64,000 bases of DNA. Source: Gammaproteobacteria bacterium (GTDB lineage Bacteria; Pseudomonadota; Gammaproteobacteria; JABHGC01). The position numbers and the translations under genes were made by a program. How positions within the stretch are numbered: the stretch's first letter is position 1; each line of letters starts with the position of its first letter. Positions 19,354 to 28,538 of this stretch are shown here, piece by piece. The stretch is from the NCBI GenBank assembly GCA_027077805.1, contig JALWTS010000011.1:23622-87621 (forward strand). The letters are read 5' to 3'. Below the pieces are notes generated by a model. It did no database searches. It was given only the letters and a program-made list of their open reading frames with translations, and had not been told where the DNA came from.

Positions 19354-20428
19354 GTGTTACTTGCTCCTTCCAATAAGGAAAACTAATGGCTACTTCAAAT
19401 TGGTTTTCATTCATTCGTCCTGCTTTAAATTCGCTTTGTCCTGAATAAAAGCTACTCAGTCTTGCTTTAATATTATCCATTGCTAAATGATTACCTTTTC
19501 GCTTAGACACACCATCAGGTGGAATACCATTATAAATAGCAATATGAATCGTATTACCATGATGATAGCCTTTAACAATAATTTTTTCGCCTTCAGGTGA
19601 GGGTTCTACGCCATGATAGACGGCATTTTCTAGTAAGGGTTGCAAGGTTAAAGGTGGCAATACGGCATCTTCTGGTACGCCATCCATTTGCCATTCAATA
19701 TTCAAACGCTCTCCTAAGCGATGACGTTCAATTTGTAAATATTGATGAGTAAATAATAATTCATCATGTAATGAGGATTGATTTTTAGCATCAGATAAAC
19801 TCACCCGAAATAAATCCGCTAAATCCTCGACGACTTCTTCTGCAACTTGAGGATTAGTCGTCGTTAAACTGGCAATGGTATTCATACTATTAAACAAAAA
19901 ATGAGGACGAATTCTGGATTGTAATGATTGAAAATGAGCTTCGGCTTCGGCTTGAACTTGCACTCGCCATTGATGTTGCACAAAAAAATAACGCAAGATG
20001 ACCCCACTGACAATAATACTTATCCCTAAATTTTGTAATAAAAATTGATAATGATCAGTCGGTAATAACCAATTATCACCATACCAATGAATTAACCAAT
20101 AACATACTTCACTCACAGACAAAGTTACGCATTGAAATAAAAAAAAACTGACTAAGGCGACTTGGCTATCTTTTTTTAATCGCCACAGTAAAGGGCGTAC
20201 TAAACATAAAACCGCCGCACTAACTAAAGCAACCCATTGAATAAATAAGGAAATTAAACTCAGTTCTTCTAAAAAATTTGTTGGTCTTATCAGTGCTAAA
20301 GTAAATGCTAGCAGTTCTGCCATCACCACCACAGTTAATATTGTTGAAATATTACAAAAATTTGGCAAAAACAAATGCTTTTCTTGTTTTTTATATTTAG
20401 GACCAAATTTAATTGGTGTTGCCGTCAA
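19331..20428 (-). CDS. LytS/AlgZ-type sensor histidine kinase
   Basis: This encodes 365 residues. About four transmembrane helices occupy residues 30–155. The His_kinase region follows, with the phospho-acceptor histidine in SRIRPHFLFNSMN, then LPPLTLQPLLENAVYHGVEP, the ATP-binding N-box. The C-terminal glycine-rich part is short and diverged, as is usual in this family. It should phosphorylate the adjacent LytTR regulator from the inner membrane. Its first 20 bases overlap the end of the AAA ATPase gene, and its last 23 overlap the regulator gene, so the three genes form a tightly coupled operon. Confidence 0.9.
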   Translation of the reverse strand: MTATPIKFGPKYKKQEKHLFLPNFCNISTILTVVVMAELLAFTLALIRPTNFLEELSLISLFIQWVALVSAAVLCLVRPLLWRLKKDSQVALVSFFLFQCVTLSVSEVCYWLIHWYGDNWLLPTDHYQFLLQNLGISIIVSGVILRYFFVQHQWRVQVQAEAEAHFQSLQSRIRPHFLFNSMNTIASLTTTNPQVAEEVVEDLADLFRVSLSDAKNQSSLHDELLFTHQYLQIERHRLGERLNIEWQMDGVPEDAVLPPLTLQPLLENAVYHGVEPSPEGEKIIVKGYHHGNTIHIAIYNGIPPDGVSKRKGNHLAMDNIKARLSSFYSGQSEFKAGRMNENQFEVAISFPYWKEQVTHDENSNY

Positions 20429-21494
20429 TCTCGTTCCCTTTGCTTAGTTCTTTTACTATATTATAGATTTTTGCCAACGAAAAACTGGAAGTTTGATTAT
20501 TTTCTATGGCATTAACTGCAAAATCCAATTTCTCTGCTTGACAGAGTTGTTTGATTAATGCTAGTGATTCATCTTTGCTTAATAACGGCATCCAAACTCG
20601 GGAAAAACAACGTCCAGGACGGATCAAGGCTTCATCTAAATCTCTAACATTAGATAAATTGGTTGAAAAAATAATTTTACGTCCTTGAGCACGAATCACG
20701 CCATCAGCAATGGCTAAAAATCGATGCAAATGTTCGTTGCCATCAGCACGAGGTTTAAGTAGATGATCCGCATCTTCCACCACAAAGGCATCTTCCCAAC
20801 CTGTAATAAATTTGACAAAAATTTCATCACTTTCCAAGGCTTTTTTATCACCTGTGTACAATGCCTGAGCTTCCCCTCCCTTGCGTTTAGAAATTTCACC
20901 TAAAATTGCTCGAATCAATCGAGTTTTTCCTGTCCCTGGCGCACCTTGTAATACTAATACGGTTTCAGGTGCGGTTAAATAGCTTTGAATAAACGCATTC
21001 ACGCCTTGAGGAATTTTAGGATAGGCTTGATCATATAAAATATCATCCGCCATTTCTTCGATACTCGCACTTTCCAGTTCCCCTTTCGCCGTTAAAAAAT
21101 GCCAGTCAATGGAAAACATAGGATCAGTAATTTGGGTGGTGGCAACGCAGTCTAAAATTTGTTGTTTTACTGTGGTAATCAAATTCAAACGATTGCCCCA
21201 AATACCAAAAAAACAGGAGCAATAATCCGATTTACGCCCACCATGACCCGAGATAAAAATTCCCTCACCATCTAAAATAATAGAATTAGCGTTTAAACGC
21301 TGGGCTTGTAAGCCTAAATTTAATGCAAGATCGTCAAATAATAACTCTAATTCCGTCCGTGCCGCAAAACGAAGATGACGATAAATAGGATAACAAGCGA
21401 TACCTTTGTTTAAAGCCTCAATAAAGCGTTGTTTTAAGGTAAGATCCGCAAAATCCCATAAATCCAAATTTAAACCAAAATGATATTTATCCAT
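20409..21494 (-). CDS. AAA-family ATPase, function unknown
   Basis: The first 150 or so of 361 residues match nothing I recognise. The second half is an AAA domain: Walker A LQGAPGTGKTRLIRA near 185, Walker B-like AFVVEDADHLL near 235, sensor 1 KIIFSTNLSN, and an arginine-finger-like DEALIRPGRCFSRV. The protein is soluble. It heads the operon with the AlgZ/AlgR-like pair and overlaps the kinase gene by 20 bp. The ATPase may prepare or regulate the sensor system, but that is inference from gene order only. Confidence 0.85.
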   Translation of the reverse strand: MDKYHFGLNLDLWDFADLTLKQRFIEALNKGIACYPIYRHLRFAARTELELLFDDLALNLGLQAQRLNANSIILDGEGIFISGHGGRKSDYCSCFFGIWGNRLNLITTVKQQILDCVATTQITDPMFSIDWHFLTAKGELESASIEEMADDILYDQAYPKIPQGVNAFIQSYLTAPETVLVLQGAPGTGKTRLIRAILGEISKRKGGEAQALYTGDKKALESDEIFVKFITGWEDAFVVEDADHLLKPRADGNEHLHRFLAIADGVIRAQGRKIIFSTNLSNVRDLDEALIRPGRCFSRVWMPLLSKDESLALIKQLCQAEKLDFAVNAIENNQTSSFSLAKIYNIVKELSKGNEIDGNTN

Positions 21495-21566
21495 AAAGCT
21501 AAACTAATCACAAATTTTGATATTACTGATTTAGTCTAGTCGTTATTGGTAAAAATTTTGGGTTTA

Positions 21567-21594
21567 TTGACAGAAAATAAATAACGGATAATAT
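21567..21594 (+). promoter_or_regulatory. Sigma-70-type promoter for the oxidoreductase gene
   Basis: TTGACA (21567–21572) and TAATAT (21589–21594) are separated by 16 bases. They lie about 115 bp upstream of the start codon at 21709. The -35 element is perfect, the -10 one base-shifted from TATAAT. Confidence 0.55.
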
Positions 21595-21708
21595 CGTTTA
21601 AACTCGTTATCATTGCTAAATCCCCCACTTTTCCCACCAAATTAACTATTATTAGCTTATAACAAAATATCAGCTAAACGTTAAAAGCAAAAAATATCAA
21701 GGAATATT

Positions 21709-22671
21709 ATGACAAACAAAATCAAAACAGCCGTGGTTGGTGTTGGATATTTGGGGAAATTTCATGCTCAGATTTATGCCAGAATGCCAAATGTGGAATT
21801 AGTTGGCGTGATGGATACAGATCAGCAGCAGGCTCAGGCGATTGCTAAACAATGTCAATGTCAGGTGTTTACGGATACTCAGCAACTTTTGGATAAAATT
21901 AATGCCGTAAGCATTGTGGTGCCAACCATTGCTCATTTAGAGGTGGCACGGCCGTTTTTAGACGCAGGTATTCATATGTTGTTGGAAAAACCGATTGCAG
22001 TGAATCAAACTGAGGGGCAAGCAATTATTGATTTGGCAACACAATCGGGGGCGATTTTACAAATTGGTCATTTGGAGCGTTTTAATGCGGGAGTGATGGC
22101 ATTAGCAGAACGCATTACCCAAGCTCGATTTTTTGAAGCCCATCGTATGGGCGAATTTGTAGCAAGAGCGACCGATGTTGATGTCGTATCAGATTTGATG
22201 ATCCATGATATTGATATTATTTTGTCCTTGGTGCCCGCTAAAATTAGCCAAATTTCCGCAATGGGTGCATCGGTATTAACTAACCATATTGATATTGCGA
22301 ATGCCCGTTTGGAATTTGATAATGGTTGTGTGGCAAATGTTACTGCCAGTCGAGTATCTAATAAACGTTTGCGACGGATTCGGGTATTTGAAAAGCAACA
22401 TTATTTGGCATTGAATTTTATTGATCAACAATTAGAAACCGTTTATGCTCAATCCCAAACAACAACGGATGGTGAATGGCCTGAAATTGTGCAAGATAAA
22501 ATTCAAATTGACGCTGTAAAGCCTTTGGATGCGGAATTAGCTGAATTTATTAATGCTTGCCAAAATCAACAAATACCAAGAGTTACCGGTGAAGTAGGTT
22601 TGGAAGCCTTGCGAGTGGCATTATTGGTTAAAAACAAAATTGAGCAATCGATTATTGATGCAAAAACTTGA
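21709..22671 (+). CDS. Gfo/Idh/MocA-family NAD(P)-dependent oxidoreductase
   Basis: This encodes 320 residues with an N-terminal Rossmann fold: [18 protein letters not shown] at the start and [13 protein letters not shown] near 90. The substrate-domain segments [13 protein letters not shown] and [17 protein letters not shown] follow. Such enzymes oxidise or reduce sugar nucleotides and similar compounds. The HDIDI and NVTASR segments resemble GnnA-like UDP-GlcNAc 3-dehydrogenases found near lipid A genes, but no partner aminotransferase is seen here, so the substrate is open. AAGGA precedes the ATG. The rlpA gene begins at or just before its stop codon. Confidence 0.9.
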   Translation: MTNKIKTAVVGVGYLGKFHAQIYARMPNVELVGVMDTDQQQAQAIAKQCQCQVFTDTQQLLDKINAVSIVVPTIAHLEVARPFLDAGIHMLLEKPIAVNQTEGQAIIDLATQSGAILQIGHLERFNAGVMALAERITQARFFEAHRMGEFVARATDVDVVSDLMIHDIDIILSLVPAKISQISAMGASVLTNHIDIANARLEFDNGCVANVTASRVSNKRLRRIRVFEKQHYLALNFIDQQLETVYAQSQTTTDGEWPEIVQDKIQIDAVKPLDAELAEFINACQNQQIPRVTGEVGLEALRVALLVKNKIEQSIIDAKT

Positions 22672-22678
22672 ATTATTT

Positions 22679-23464
22679 ATGCAATATTCATTATTAATCT
22701 GGTTTTTATTACTATCCGCCTGTGCAAAGGTAGTCGATGGTGATGGGCCACCTCATACCATTCCTGAGAAAGCGATTCAATTAGTACAAGCTAAACAAGA
22801 ACCTTTAAGTCGTTCTGGCAATCAAGCATCTTATACGGTGTTTGGTAAAACTTATTATACTCAAGCACAAGCAGTGGGTTATCAGCAGTTAGGGATAGCC
22901 TCTTGGTATGGACAAAAGTTTCATGGCCGTAAAACGGCTAGTGGTGAAGTTTATAATATGTTTGCATTAACGGCTGCCCATAAAACCTTGCCGTTACCCA
23001 CTTATGTGAAAGTCACAAATTTGAAAAATAACAAGTATGTCATTGTTAAAATTAACGATAGAGGCCCATTTCATTCTAATCGCATTATTGATTTATCTTG
23101 GGCGGCTGCCAAACAATTAGATATGATTAAAACAGGAACGACAAAAATTAAAATGGTGGTATTAGCTACACCGAAAATAGCTTCTAAAAAAACCCAAGCT
23201 ATTTTGCCAAAATCTAAATCCAATGCTAAAACTCGGCAATATTATTTACAAGTCGGGGCATTTAAAAACAAAAATAATGCCACTAAATTGCTAAAACAAC
23301 TGCAATCTCATTACAAACAGGCTTATATGATGACAAGTTTGGATCAACAATATAAAATTTATCGAGTTCGACTCGGTCCATTTCAAACTCGTCGCCAATT
23401 AAAACCATTGATTCAGCGTTTAGCAAAATTAGGTTTAGAAAAACCGCATATTATCCAACGCTAA
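22679..23464 (+). CDS. rlpA: RlpA-family septal ring lytic transglycosylase
   Basis: The start at 22679 gives a lipoprotein signal peptide, [18 protein letters not shown], with the lipobox cysteine at residue 15; an upstream ATG at 22658 would overlap the preceding gene and is less natural. The DPBB domain spans about 60–155 ([38 protein letters not shown]) with the catalytic Glu/Asp region. The C-terminal SPOR domain runs about 185–260 ([14 protein letters not shown]) and binds denuded peptidoglycan at the division site. It should be an outer-membrane lipoprotein cleaving glycan strands. The adjacent dacA is the usual companion. Confidence 0.92.
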   Translation: MQYSLLIWFLLLSACAKVVDGDGPPHTIPEKAIQLVQAKQEPLSRSGNQASYTVFGKTYYTQAQAVGYQQLGIASWYGQKFHGRKTASGEVYNMFALTAAHKTLPLPTYVKVTNLKNNKYVIVKINDRGPFHSNRIIDLSWAAAKQLDMIKTGTTKIKMVVLATPKIASKKTQAILPKSKSNAKTRQYYLQVGAFKNKNNATKLLKQLQSHYKQAYMMTSLDQQYKIYRVRLGPFQTRRQLKPLIQRLAKLGLEKPHIIQR

Positions 23465-23526
23465 ATTGAAAAATTGTTTTAATTTGTCCACAATAAATGC
23501 TAATGATCGAATAAAAAGGCAGTGCT

Positions 23527-24669
23527 GTGAAGAAAATCTTAACTTTCGTGTTATTTATTTTAACACCTATCTATACCTCATCGGTTTTCGCGGAAGCAAT
23601 TCCAATTCCTGAACCACCTGATTTAAAAGTCAATGCTTATTTTCTGCAAGAATATCATACTAAAAAAATTATTGCGGAAAAAAATGCTGATAGTCCAGTG
23701 GAACCTGCCAGTATTACTAAACTCATGACGGCTTATGTGGTATTTAGTGAACTAAAAAATCAGCACATTAAAATTGATGATGAAGTCACGGTGAGTAAAA
23801 AAGCGTGGAAAACCCACGGTTCTAGGATGTTTATTGAAGTTGGCAGCACGGTTACTATTAAAGAATTAATACAAGGAATGATTATTCAGTCTGGCAATGA
23901 TGCCAGTGTGGCATTAGCGGAGCATATTGCAGGCTCAGAGCAGAGTTTTGCTCAGTTAATGAATACTTATGCAAAAAAATTAGGCTTGAAAAATTCGCAT
24001 TTTGCCAATAGTACGGGATTACCGCATGATAATCATTATACCTCTGCCAGAGACATTGCAATTATTACGAATGCCTTAATTTCAGGATTTCCGCAGTATT
24101 ATCCTTGGTATTCTAAAAAATCATTTACCTATAATAATATTAAACAATTTAATCGTAATAAATTATTATGGCGTGATCCTTCTGTCGATGGCTTGAAAAC
24201 AGGTTGGACTAAATCGGCAGGCTATTGTTTGGTCGCCTCAGCACAACGTCAAGATATGCGTTTAGTATCAGTGGTGTTGGGCTCAGGAACAAAATATTCT
24301 CGAATTAAAGAAAGTCAGACTTTGCTGAATTACGGTTTTCGCTTTTATGAAACTCATAAACTTTATCGCAAGCATCAAGTATTAGCAAAAGTGAGAGTAT
24401 GGCAAGGGGCAAAATCTAAACTTGAGCTTGGATCTAAAGATGATATTTATGTTACCATTCCATCTCGCCAGTATGGTAAGCTTAAAGCCTATATGGAAGT
24501 GGATACGGGTATTCTTGCAGCAGTCAATCAAGGTGATGTTTATGGTGAAATTAAAGTAGAATTTAATGATAAACTCATTGCAACCATGCCCTTAATCGCT
24601 TTAGAATCCGTTGCGGAAGGAAACTTATGGCAACGTTTGCTCGATCAAATTAGAATGAAATTTTTTTAG
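23527..24669 (+). CDS. dacA: D-alanyl-D-alanine carboxypeptidase (PBP5/6 type)
   Basis: This encodes 380 residues with a GTG start preceded by AAGG. A signal peptide ends near VFAEA. The penicillin-binding motifs are complete: SITK (S62–K65), SGN (122–124) and KTG in DGLKTGWTKSAGYC. The C-terminal beta domain ends in an amphipathic helix, WQRLLDQIRMKFF, that tethers it to the inner membrane. It trims the terminal D-Ala from peptidoglycan stem peptides. Its last codons are duplicated directly downstream in a 65-bp tandem repeat. Confidence 0.96.
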   Translation: MKKILTFVLFILTPIYTSSVFAEAIPIPEPPDLKVNAYFLQEYHTKKIIAEKNADSPVEPASITKLMTAYVVFSELKNQHIKIDDEVTVSKKAWKTHGSRMFIEVGSTVTIKELIQGMIIQSGNDASVALAEHIAGSEQSFAQLMNTYAKKLGLKNSHFANSTGLPHDNHYTSARDIAIITNALISGFPQYYPWYSKKSFTYNNIKQFNRNKLLWRDPSVDGLKTGWTKSAGYCLVASAQRQDMRLVSVVLGSGTKYSRIKESQTLLNYGFRFYETHKLYRKHQVLAKVRVWQGAKSKLELGSKDDIYVTIPSRQYGKLKAYMEVDTGILAAVNQGDVYGEIKVEFNDKLIATMPLIALESVAEGNLWQRLLDQIRMKFF

Positions 24670-24781
24670 TGCTTGGAAACATATGGCATTCGCAACACAA
24701 GATGTGATTTAGTCAAAGAATGAAATTTTTTTTAGTGGTTGGAAATATATGACATTCGCAACACAGGATATCGTTTATTTA
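24652..24781 (+). repeat. 65-bp imperfect tandem duplication spanning the dacA end and aminotransferase start
   Basis: Copy 1 begins AGAATGAAATTTTTTTAGTG at 24652; copy 2 begins at 24717 with one extra T. Both contain the end of dacA (RMKFF, stop), a spacer and an ATG followed by codons for FATQD. In copy 1 the mini-frame (24683) ends in TAG after nine codons, so only copy 2 serves as the real start. Copies differ at about ten positions. Confidence 0.93.
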
Positions 24782-25639
24782 AATGGTGAATTTATTCCCC
24801 TCGATCAAGCAAAAGTATCAGTAATGGATAGGGGGTTTTTGTTTGGTGATGGCGTTTATGAAGTGATCCCTGTGTTTGGACGGAAACCATTTCGAGGCAA
24901 ACAACATATTCAACGTTTGGAGAATAGTTTAAAAGCAATTGCTATCAAAAATCCATTGTCTTATGAAGAATGGTTACAGATATTTTATTATTTAATTGCA
25001 CAATATCCTGCCCAAGATCAATCCTTATATTTGCAAATTACGAGAGGGGTTAGCAATAAACGTCAACATATTTTTACGGATGAATTTTCCCCGACTATTT
25101 TGGTAAAAACAGGTCCAATTGTACCGCCTCATGCCAGTGCTTATACCAAAGGGATTAGTGCCATTACTTATGAAGATATCCGTTGGCAATATTGTGATAT
25201 TAAATCGATTGCCTTGCTTGCGAATGTATTATTACGACAAAAAGCTTATCAACAACAGGCAACTGAGGCGATTTTAATTCATCAAAATAAAGTTTTAGAA
25301 GGGGCGGCGAGTAGTGTTTTTGTGGTTTTAGATGATGTTTTGTATACCGCAGCTAATTCCCAACGTGTCTTACCAGGGACGACTAGAGATTTGGTTTTAG
25401 AACTCGCACAAGCCCATGATATGAAATTTAAAGAACAAGCCGTTACACCTGAGCAATTGAAACAAGCCCAAGAAATTTGGACTAGCAGTTCTACTCAGGA
25501 AATTTTACCAGTAACCACATTAGATCATCATCCTGTTGGTAATGGGAAACCTGGAAGCTATTGGCGACAAATGTTAGCATTTTATCAAGCGTACAAAAAA
25601 AACTTTCGTCAGCAGTCAGTTACTCAACAAACTAGGTAA
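24749..25639 (+). CDS. dat: D-amino acid aminotransferase (class IV, PLP)
   Basis: This encodes 296 residues. It begins IVYLNGEFIPLDQAKVSVMDRGFLFGDGVYEV, the class IV fold entry (quoted here in part: VSVMDRGFLFGDGVYEV). The PLP lysine is in YCDIKSIALLANVL, and EGAASSVFVV and PGTTRDLVLEL follow. The family moves amino groups between D-amino acids and 2-oxo acids, supplying D-Glu or D-Ala for the cell wall; branched-chain specificity is less likely given the dacA neighbour. The start lies in the second copy of a tandem duplication, so a decoy ATG with nine codons precedes it. Confidence 0.9.
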   Translation: MTFATQDIVYLNGEFIPLDQAKVSVMDRGFLFGDGVYEVIPVFGRKPFRGKQHIQRLENSLKAIAIKNPLSYEEWLQIFYYLIAQYPAQDQSLYLQITRGVSNKRQHIFTDEFSPTILVKTGPIVPPHASAYTKGISAITYEDIRWQYCDIKSIALLANVLLRQKAYQQQATEAILIHQNKVLEGAASSVFVVLDDVLYTAANSQRVLPGTTRDLVLELAQAHDMKFKEQAVTPEQLKQAQEIWTSSSTQEILPVTTLDHHPVGNGKPGSYWRQMLAFYQAYKKNFRQQSVTQQTR

Positions 25640-25643
25640 TACT

Positions 25644-25901
25644 ATGACCGAAATAATGACATTCCCTTGTGATTTTCCTATCAAAGTGTTTGGCTTAAGT
25701 AGTGTTAATCTTGATATAAGGATTATGGAAATCGTACAACGCCATGTTCCTGAATTAGATCAATCAGCTTTAACGTGTCGTATGAGTCGTACAGGCAAAT
25801 ATACTGCGGTAACGGTAATGATTACTGCCGAAAGCAAGGCACAACTTGATGCAATTTATCAAGATTTAACGGATTGTCCTGATATTACAATGAGTTTATA
25901 G
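25644..25901 (+). CDS. ybeD: DUF493 family protein YbeD
   Basis: This encodes 85 residues with the family opening FPCDFPIKVFGLS and the closing segment LDAIYQDLTDCPDITMSL. The fold resembles the ACT-like regulatory domain of DUF493 proteins; no enzyme activity is known. It starts 4 bp after the aminotransferase gene and ends the run dacA–dat–ybeD. In E. coli and relatives lipB follows; here it does not, and a convergent CBS gene ends 43 bp away. Confidence 0.88.
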   Translation: MTEIMTFPCDFPIKVFGLSSVNLDIRIMEIVQRHVPELDQSALTCRMSRTGKYTAVTVMITAESKAQLDAIYQDLTDCPDITMSL

Positions 25902-25943
25902 TTTTATAGTTCATGGTTTGTTATGATTATCTATCTTTGCCAT

Positions 25944-26357
25944 TTAGTTCTTATCAAAATTACACAAACCATGTAATACCATGTCTGTAAAACTCACAAT
26001 ACCAATCACTTCCCCATGTTCAACGACAGGTGCTCTTGAAAGGTTATATCGATCAAATAATCTAGCACAATACCGAATATCCATATCAGGAGGAACAGTG
26101 ATGACAGGTTTGCTCATTATTTCATATATATTAGTGCGTTCAATCGCATGGTCAACAGCTAATACTTTTTTAGCAATATCTGAAATCAATACCATTCCAT
26201 ATTCATCATTTTCATGACGTTTTTTTACAATCAAGGCTTTAGTATCAACATGTCTCATAGTATCTAAGGCATCTTGAACTGTCGTCATACCATCAACTAC
26301 ATCAAATTTGGTTTTCATGACTTGGCGAACTTGAATTAAAGGGTGTTTCTTTCTCAT
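25944..26357 (-). CDS. Two-CBS-domain protein
   Basis: This 137-residue cytoplasmic protein contains two CBS motifs: VRQVMKTKFDVVDGMTTVQDAL with ISDIAKKVL, and IMSKPVITVPPDMDIRYCARLFD with VSFTDMVLHG. CBS pairs bind adenine nucleotides and often report energy status. It is the last gene of a run with two DUF1538 genes and a P-II gene. The 89-bp gap before it holds a hairpin that may attenuate or end transcription. The association suggests it also governs the DUF1538 membrane proteins. Confidence 0.88.
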   Translation of the reverse strand: MRKKHPLIQVRQVMKTKFDVVDGMTTVQDALDTMRHVDTKALIVKKRHENDEYGMVLISDIAKKVLAVDHAIERTNIYEIMSKPVITVPPDMDIRYCARLFDRYNLSRAPVVEHGEVIGIVSFTDMVLHGLCNFDKN

Positions 26358-26398
26358 AATAGTTTTTATCCTAAACTTATAAAACTGTGGCGAGAAAA

Positions 26399-26424
26399 CC
26401 TCTAAGTCCCGAAAGGCTTAGGGG
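26399..26424 (-). terminator. Hairpin between the P-II and CBS genes, possible attenuator
   Basis: The stem CCCCTAAGCC / GGACTTAGAGG (minus strand) has a short loop and is followed by only four T residues. It could be a weak terminator, an mRNA processing or stability element, or an attenuator in the operon. Confidence 0.45.
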
Positions 26425-26446
26425 TTGTGGATATTCAAATTTTAAA

Positions 26447-26794
26447 CTACAATTTTGATTCAACCATAGGAGTAAGCTTTTGGATTTGTGGCATAATCCC
26501 TACCACATCTTCCACGTCAAGTTGAAATGCTATTCCTGAACCGATTGCATCAAATTGCCCAATTTCTTCAATGGTTTCTAAAATATCTCGACTCATATGT
26601 TCTTCCACTATAAATAATAACATATCTTTTTGCATGACTAGGTTTAAACCTAGAAAAGTTTTAGGTGGATTTAAGCCTTCACCTCTTGCATTATTAATAA
26701 CAGTTGCCCCCGTTGCACCTGCTTCACGAGCGCCTTTAAGCACAGTTTCAGTTTTGCCTTCATCTACTAAAGCAATAATTAATTTAAAATGCAT
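26447..26794 (-). CDS. P-II-like regulator linked to DUF1538 proteins
   Basis: This encodes 115 residues with the P-II/GlnB-like fold. The opening MHFKLIIALVDEGKTETVL and the glycine-rich GATGATVINNARGEG match the nucleotide-binding strands. The region around residue 51 reads FLGLNLVMQ with no tyrosine, so uridylylation as in GlnK is unlikely. The C-terminal part lacks GlnK's [10 protein letters not shown] signature. I placed the start at 26794 because GGAG lies six bases upstream. It follows the second DUF1538 gene by 38 bp and probably gates or reports on that membrane system. Confidence 0.85.
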   Translation of the reverse strand: MHFKLIIALVDEGKTETVLKGAREAGATGATVINNARGEGLNPPKTFLGLNLVMQKDMLLFIVEEHMSRDILETIEEIGQFDAIGSGIAFQLDVEDVVGIMPQIQKLTPMVESKL

Positions 26795-26832
26795 TATCAT
26801 CTCCGCTTAAATAAAACCGATTAAGGTTGTTT

Positions 26833-27582
26833 TCAACTTTTCCACTGACTAATTTGGGCATATCCCATGACTGTGATAATAGGGAATAAACTTGCAAAAG
26901 CAATTAAACCAAAACCATCTAGGATTGGACTTCGTCCAGGTATAGTCTTTGCAAGCTCTAAACCTAAGGCTGTTACTAAGGGAACGGTTACAGTTGATGT
27001 CGTAACGCCTCCTGAATCGTATGCTAATGGAATAATGGTTTTTGGTGCGAAAAAAGTTTGAATAATAACCAATATATAACCCACGATAATGTAGTAGTGT
27101 AGTGGTGTACCAGTTACAATACGAAAACTGCCTAATGCAATGCCAAAGGCAACCCCAATCGCAACCGAAATTCGTAATCCCCAAACACTAATCGTTCCGC
27201 CTGATACTTCTTCTGCTTTAATAGCGACTGCTATTAAGGAGGGTTCTGCAACTGTGGTTGCAAAACCAATTGTTGCTGCAAATAAATATATCCAATGATA
27301 ATTTTCCCAATGGGCAGTTAATACGTCTAATTGCAAAAATTCAGGGTCAGTTAATTGTTGTGCCATAACTTCACCTAATGGAAATAAGGCTTGCTCCAAA
27401 CCTTTTAAAAAAAATGCCAGACCTAAAATAACATACAAAAAGCCCAATAAAATTTGTTTTAAATTAGCAATAGGCTGACGTAATACCAGTAATTGAAAAC
27501 TGAAAATAATCAAGGCAATAGGTAATACATCTTTAATGGTTTGTAAAAATGTTATCAATAATTCTAAGATGACATCCATCAT
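26833..27582 (-). CDS. DUF1538 membrane protein B
   Basis: This is a 249-residue integral membrane protein with about seven hydrophobic segments. Signatures include [39 protein letters not shown], and [22 protein letters not shown]. It is clearly homologous to the gene upstream, with the same order of blocks; its start overlaps the upstream stop by four bases (ATGA). The two products likely form a heteromeric membrane assembly. No transport substrate is established for DUF1538. The P-II gene downstream points to control by nucleotide or metabolite state. Confidence 0.88.
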   Translation of the reverse strand: MMDVILELLITFLQTIKDVLPIALIIFSFQLLVLRQPIANLKQILLGFLYVILGLAFFLKGLEQALFPLGEVMAQQLTDPEFLQLDVLTAHWENYHWIYLFAATIGFATTVAEPSLIAVAIKAEEVSGGTISVWGLRISVAIGVAFGIALGSFRIVTGTPLHYYIIVGYILVIIQTFFAPKTIIPLAYDSGGVTTSTVTVPLVTALGLELAKTIPGRSPILDGFGLIAFASLFPIITVMGYAQISQWKS

Positions 27583-28295
27583 TGTAAAGTAATCCCATAG
27601 CCCATAACAAAAATCATAGGGGTAAGTGAAGCAAAGGCAATTAAACCAAAACCATCAATCATAGGATTACGACCTTCTATGCTAGAAGATAAACCAATGC
27701 CTAAAGCCGTTATTAATGGGACAGTAATGGTAGAAGTCGTAACCCCACCTGAATCATAGGCAATACCAATAATCTCCTCAGGTGCAAAACCAGTCATAAT
27801 AACAACACTCAGGTAACCCGAAATAATTAAATATTGTACAGGCCAACCATAAACAATTCGCAACACCCCCAATAAAATAGCAAATCCCACTGAAATAGCT
27901 ACTGTAAAACGTAAACCAAGGGCATAATTACTTTTCGCTTCCTCCGTATCTTCGATCATTTCACCGTTCGCTGCGACTTCAGCCGCTTCTTGTGCAATGG
28001 CAATTAATGCAGGTTCTGCGACTGTTGTACCAAACCCTAAGGCAAATGAAAAGGCTAATAGCCAAAATAAACTCCCTTTGCGAGCAAAGGCATGAGCCAT
28101 GGCTTCCCCCATAGGAAATAATCCGATTTTGAGTCCATGAATAAATAAACTTAAACCGATAATCACCATGAGTATTCCAAGCAACAACGATCCCAGATTT
28201 GGAATGGGTTGTTGTAATACAAACACCTGAAAAAAAATAATCACTAAAATAATGGGTAAAAGATCACGAATACTACTAATTAATAAATTAATCAT
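27579..28295 (-). CDS. DUF1538 membrane protein A
   Basis: This is a 238-residue integral membrane protein with about seven hydrophobic segments. [44 protein letters not shown] and [22 protein letters not shown] match the paralogue. A charged insert near residues 120–135 ([12 protein letters not shown]) is missing from protein B. I chose ATG 28295 ([17 protein letters not shown]) because it opens the first hydrophobic helix, as in protein B; an ATG at 28319 adds eight residues and cannot be excluded. It is the first gene of the four-gene run. Confidence 0.86.
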   Translation of the reverse strand: MINLLISSIRDLLPIILVIIFFQVFVLQQPIPNLGSLLLGILMVIIGLSLFIHGLKIGLFPMGEAMAHAFARKGSLFWLLAFSFALGFGTTVAEPALIAIAQEAAEVAANGEMIEDTEEAKSNYALGLRFTVAISVGFAILLGVLRIVYGWPVQYLIISGYLSVVIMTGFAPEEIIGIAYDSGGVTTSTITVPLITALGIGLSSSIEGRNPMIDGFGLIAFASLTPMIFVMGYGITLQ

Positions 28296-28538
28296 AGGAA
28301 ATCGCTTATAATTAAGCATATCATTACCAAATTCTACAATATATTTTTAAATATGATATGGGAAAAATTCTAAAATGCGATTGGCATCACATAAATATTT
28401 AAAAAAAATAACTATCATAACAGTAGCGCGGTTTGTTCAAAACTTGAGGTAATTGGGTTTTTAACTTAGTATTTAAAATTAAATAAAATATGATTATAAC
28501 AGTAATGTTATTTTTGACAACTTTTAGGTAGGTGTTTC

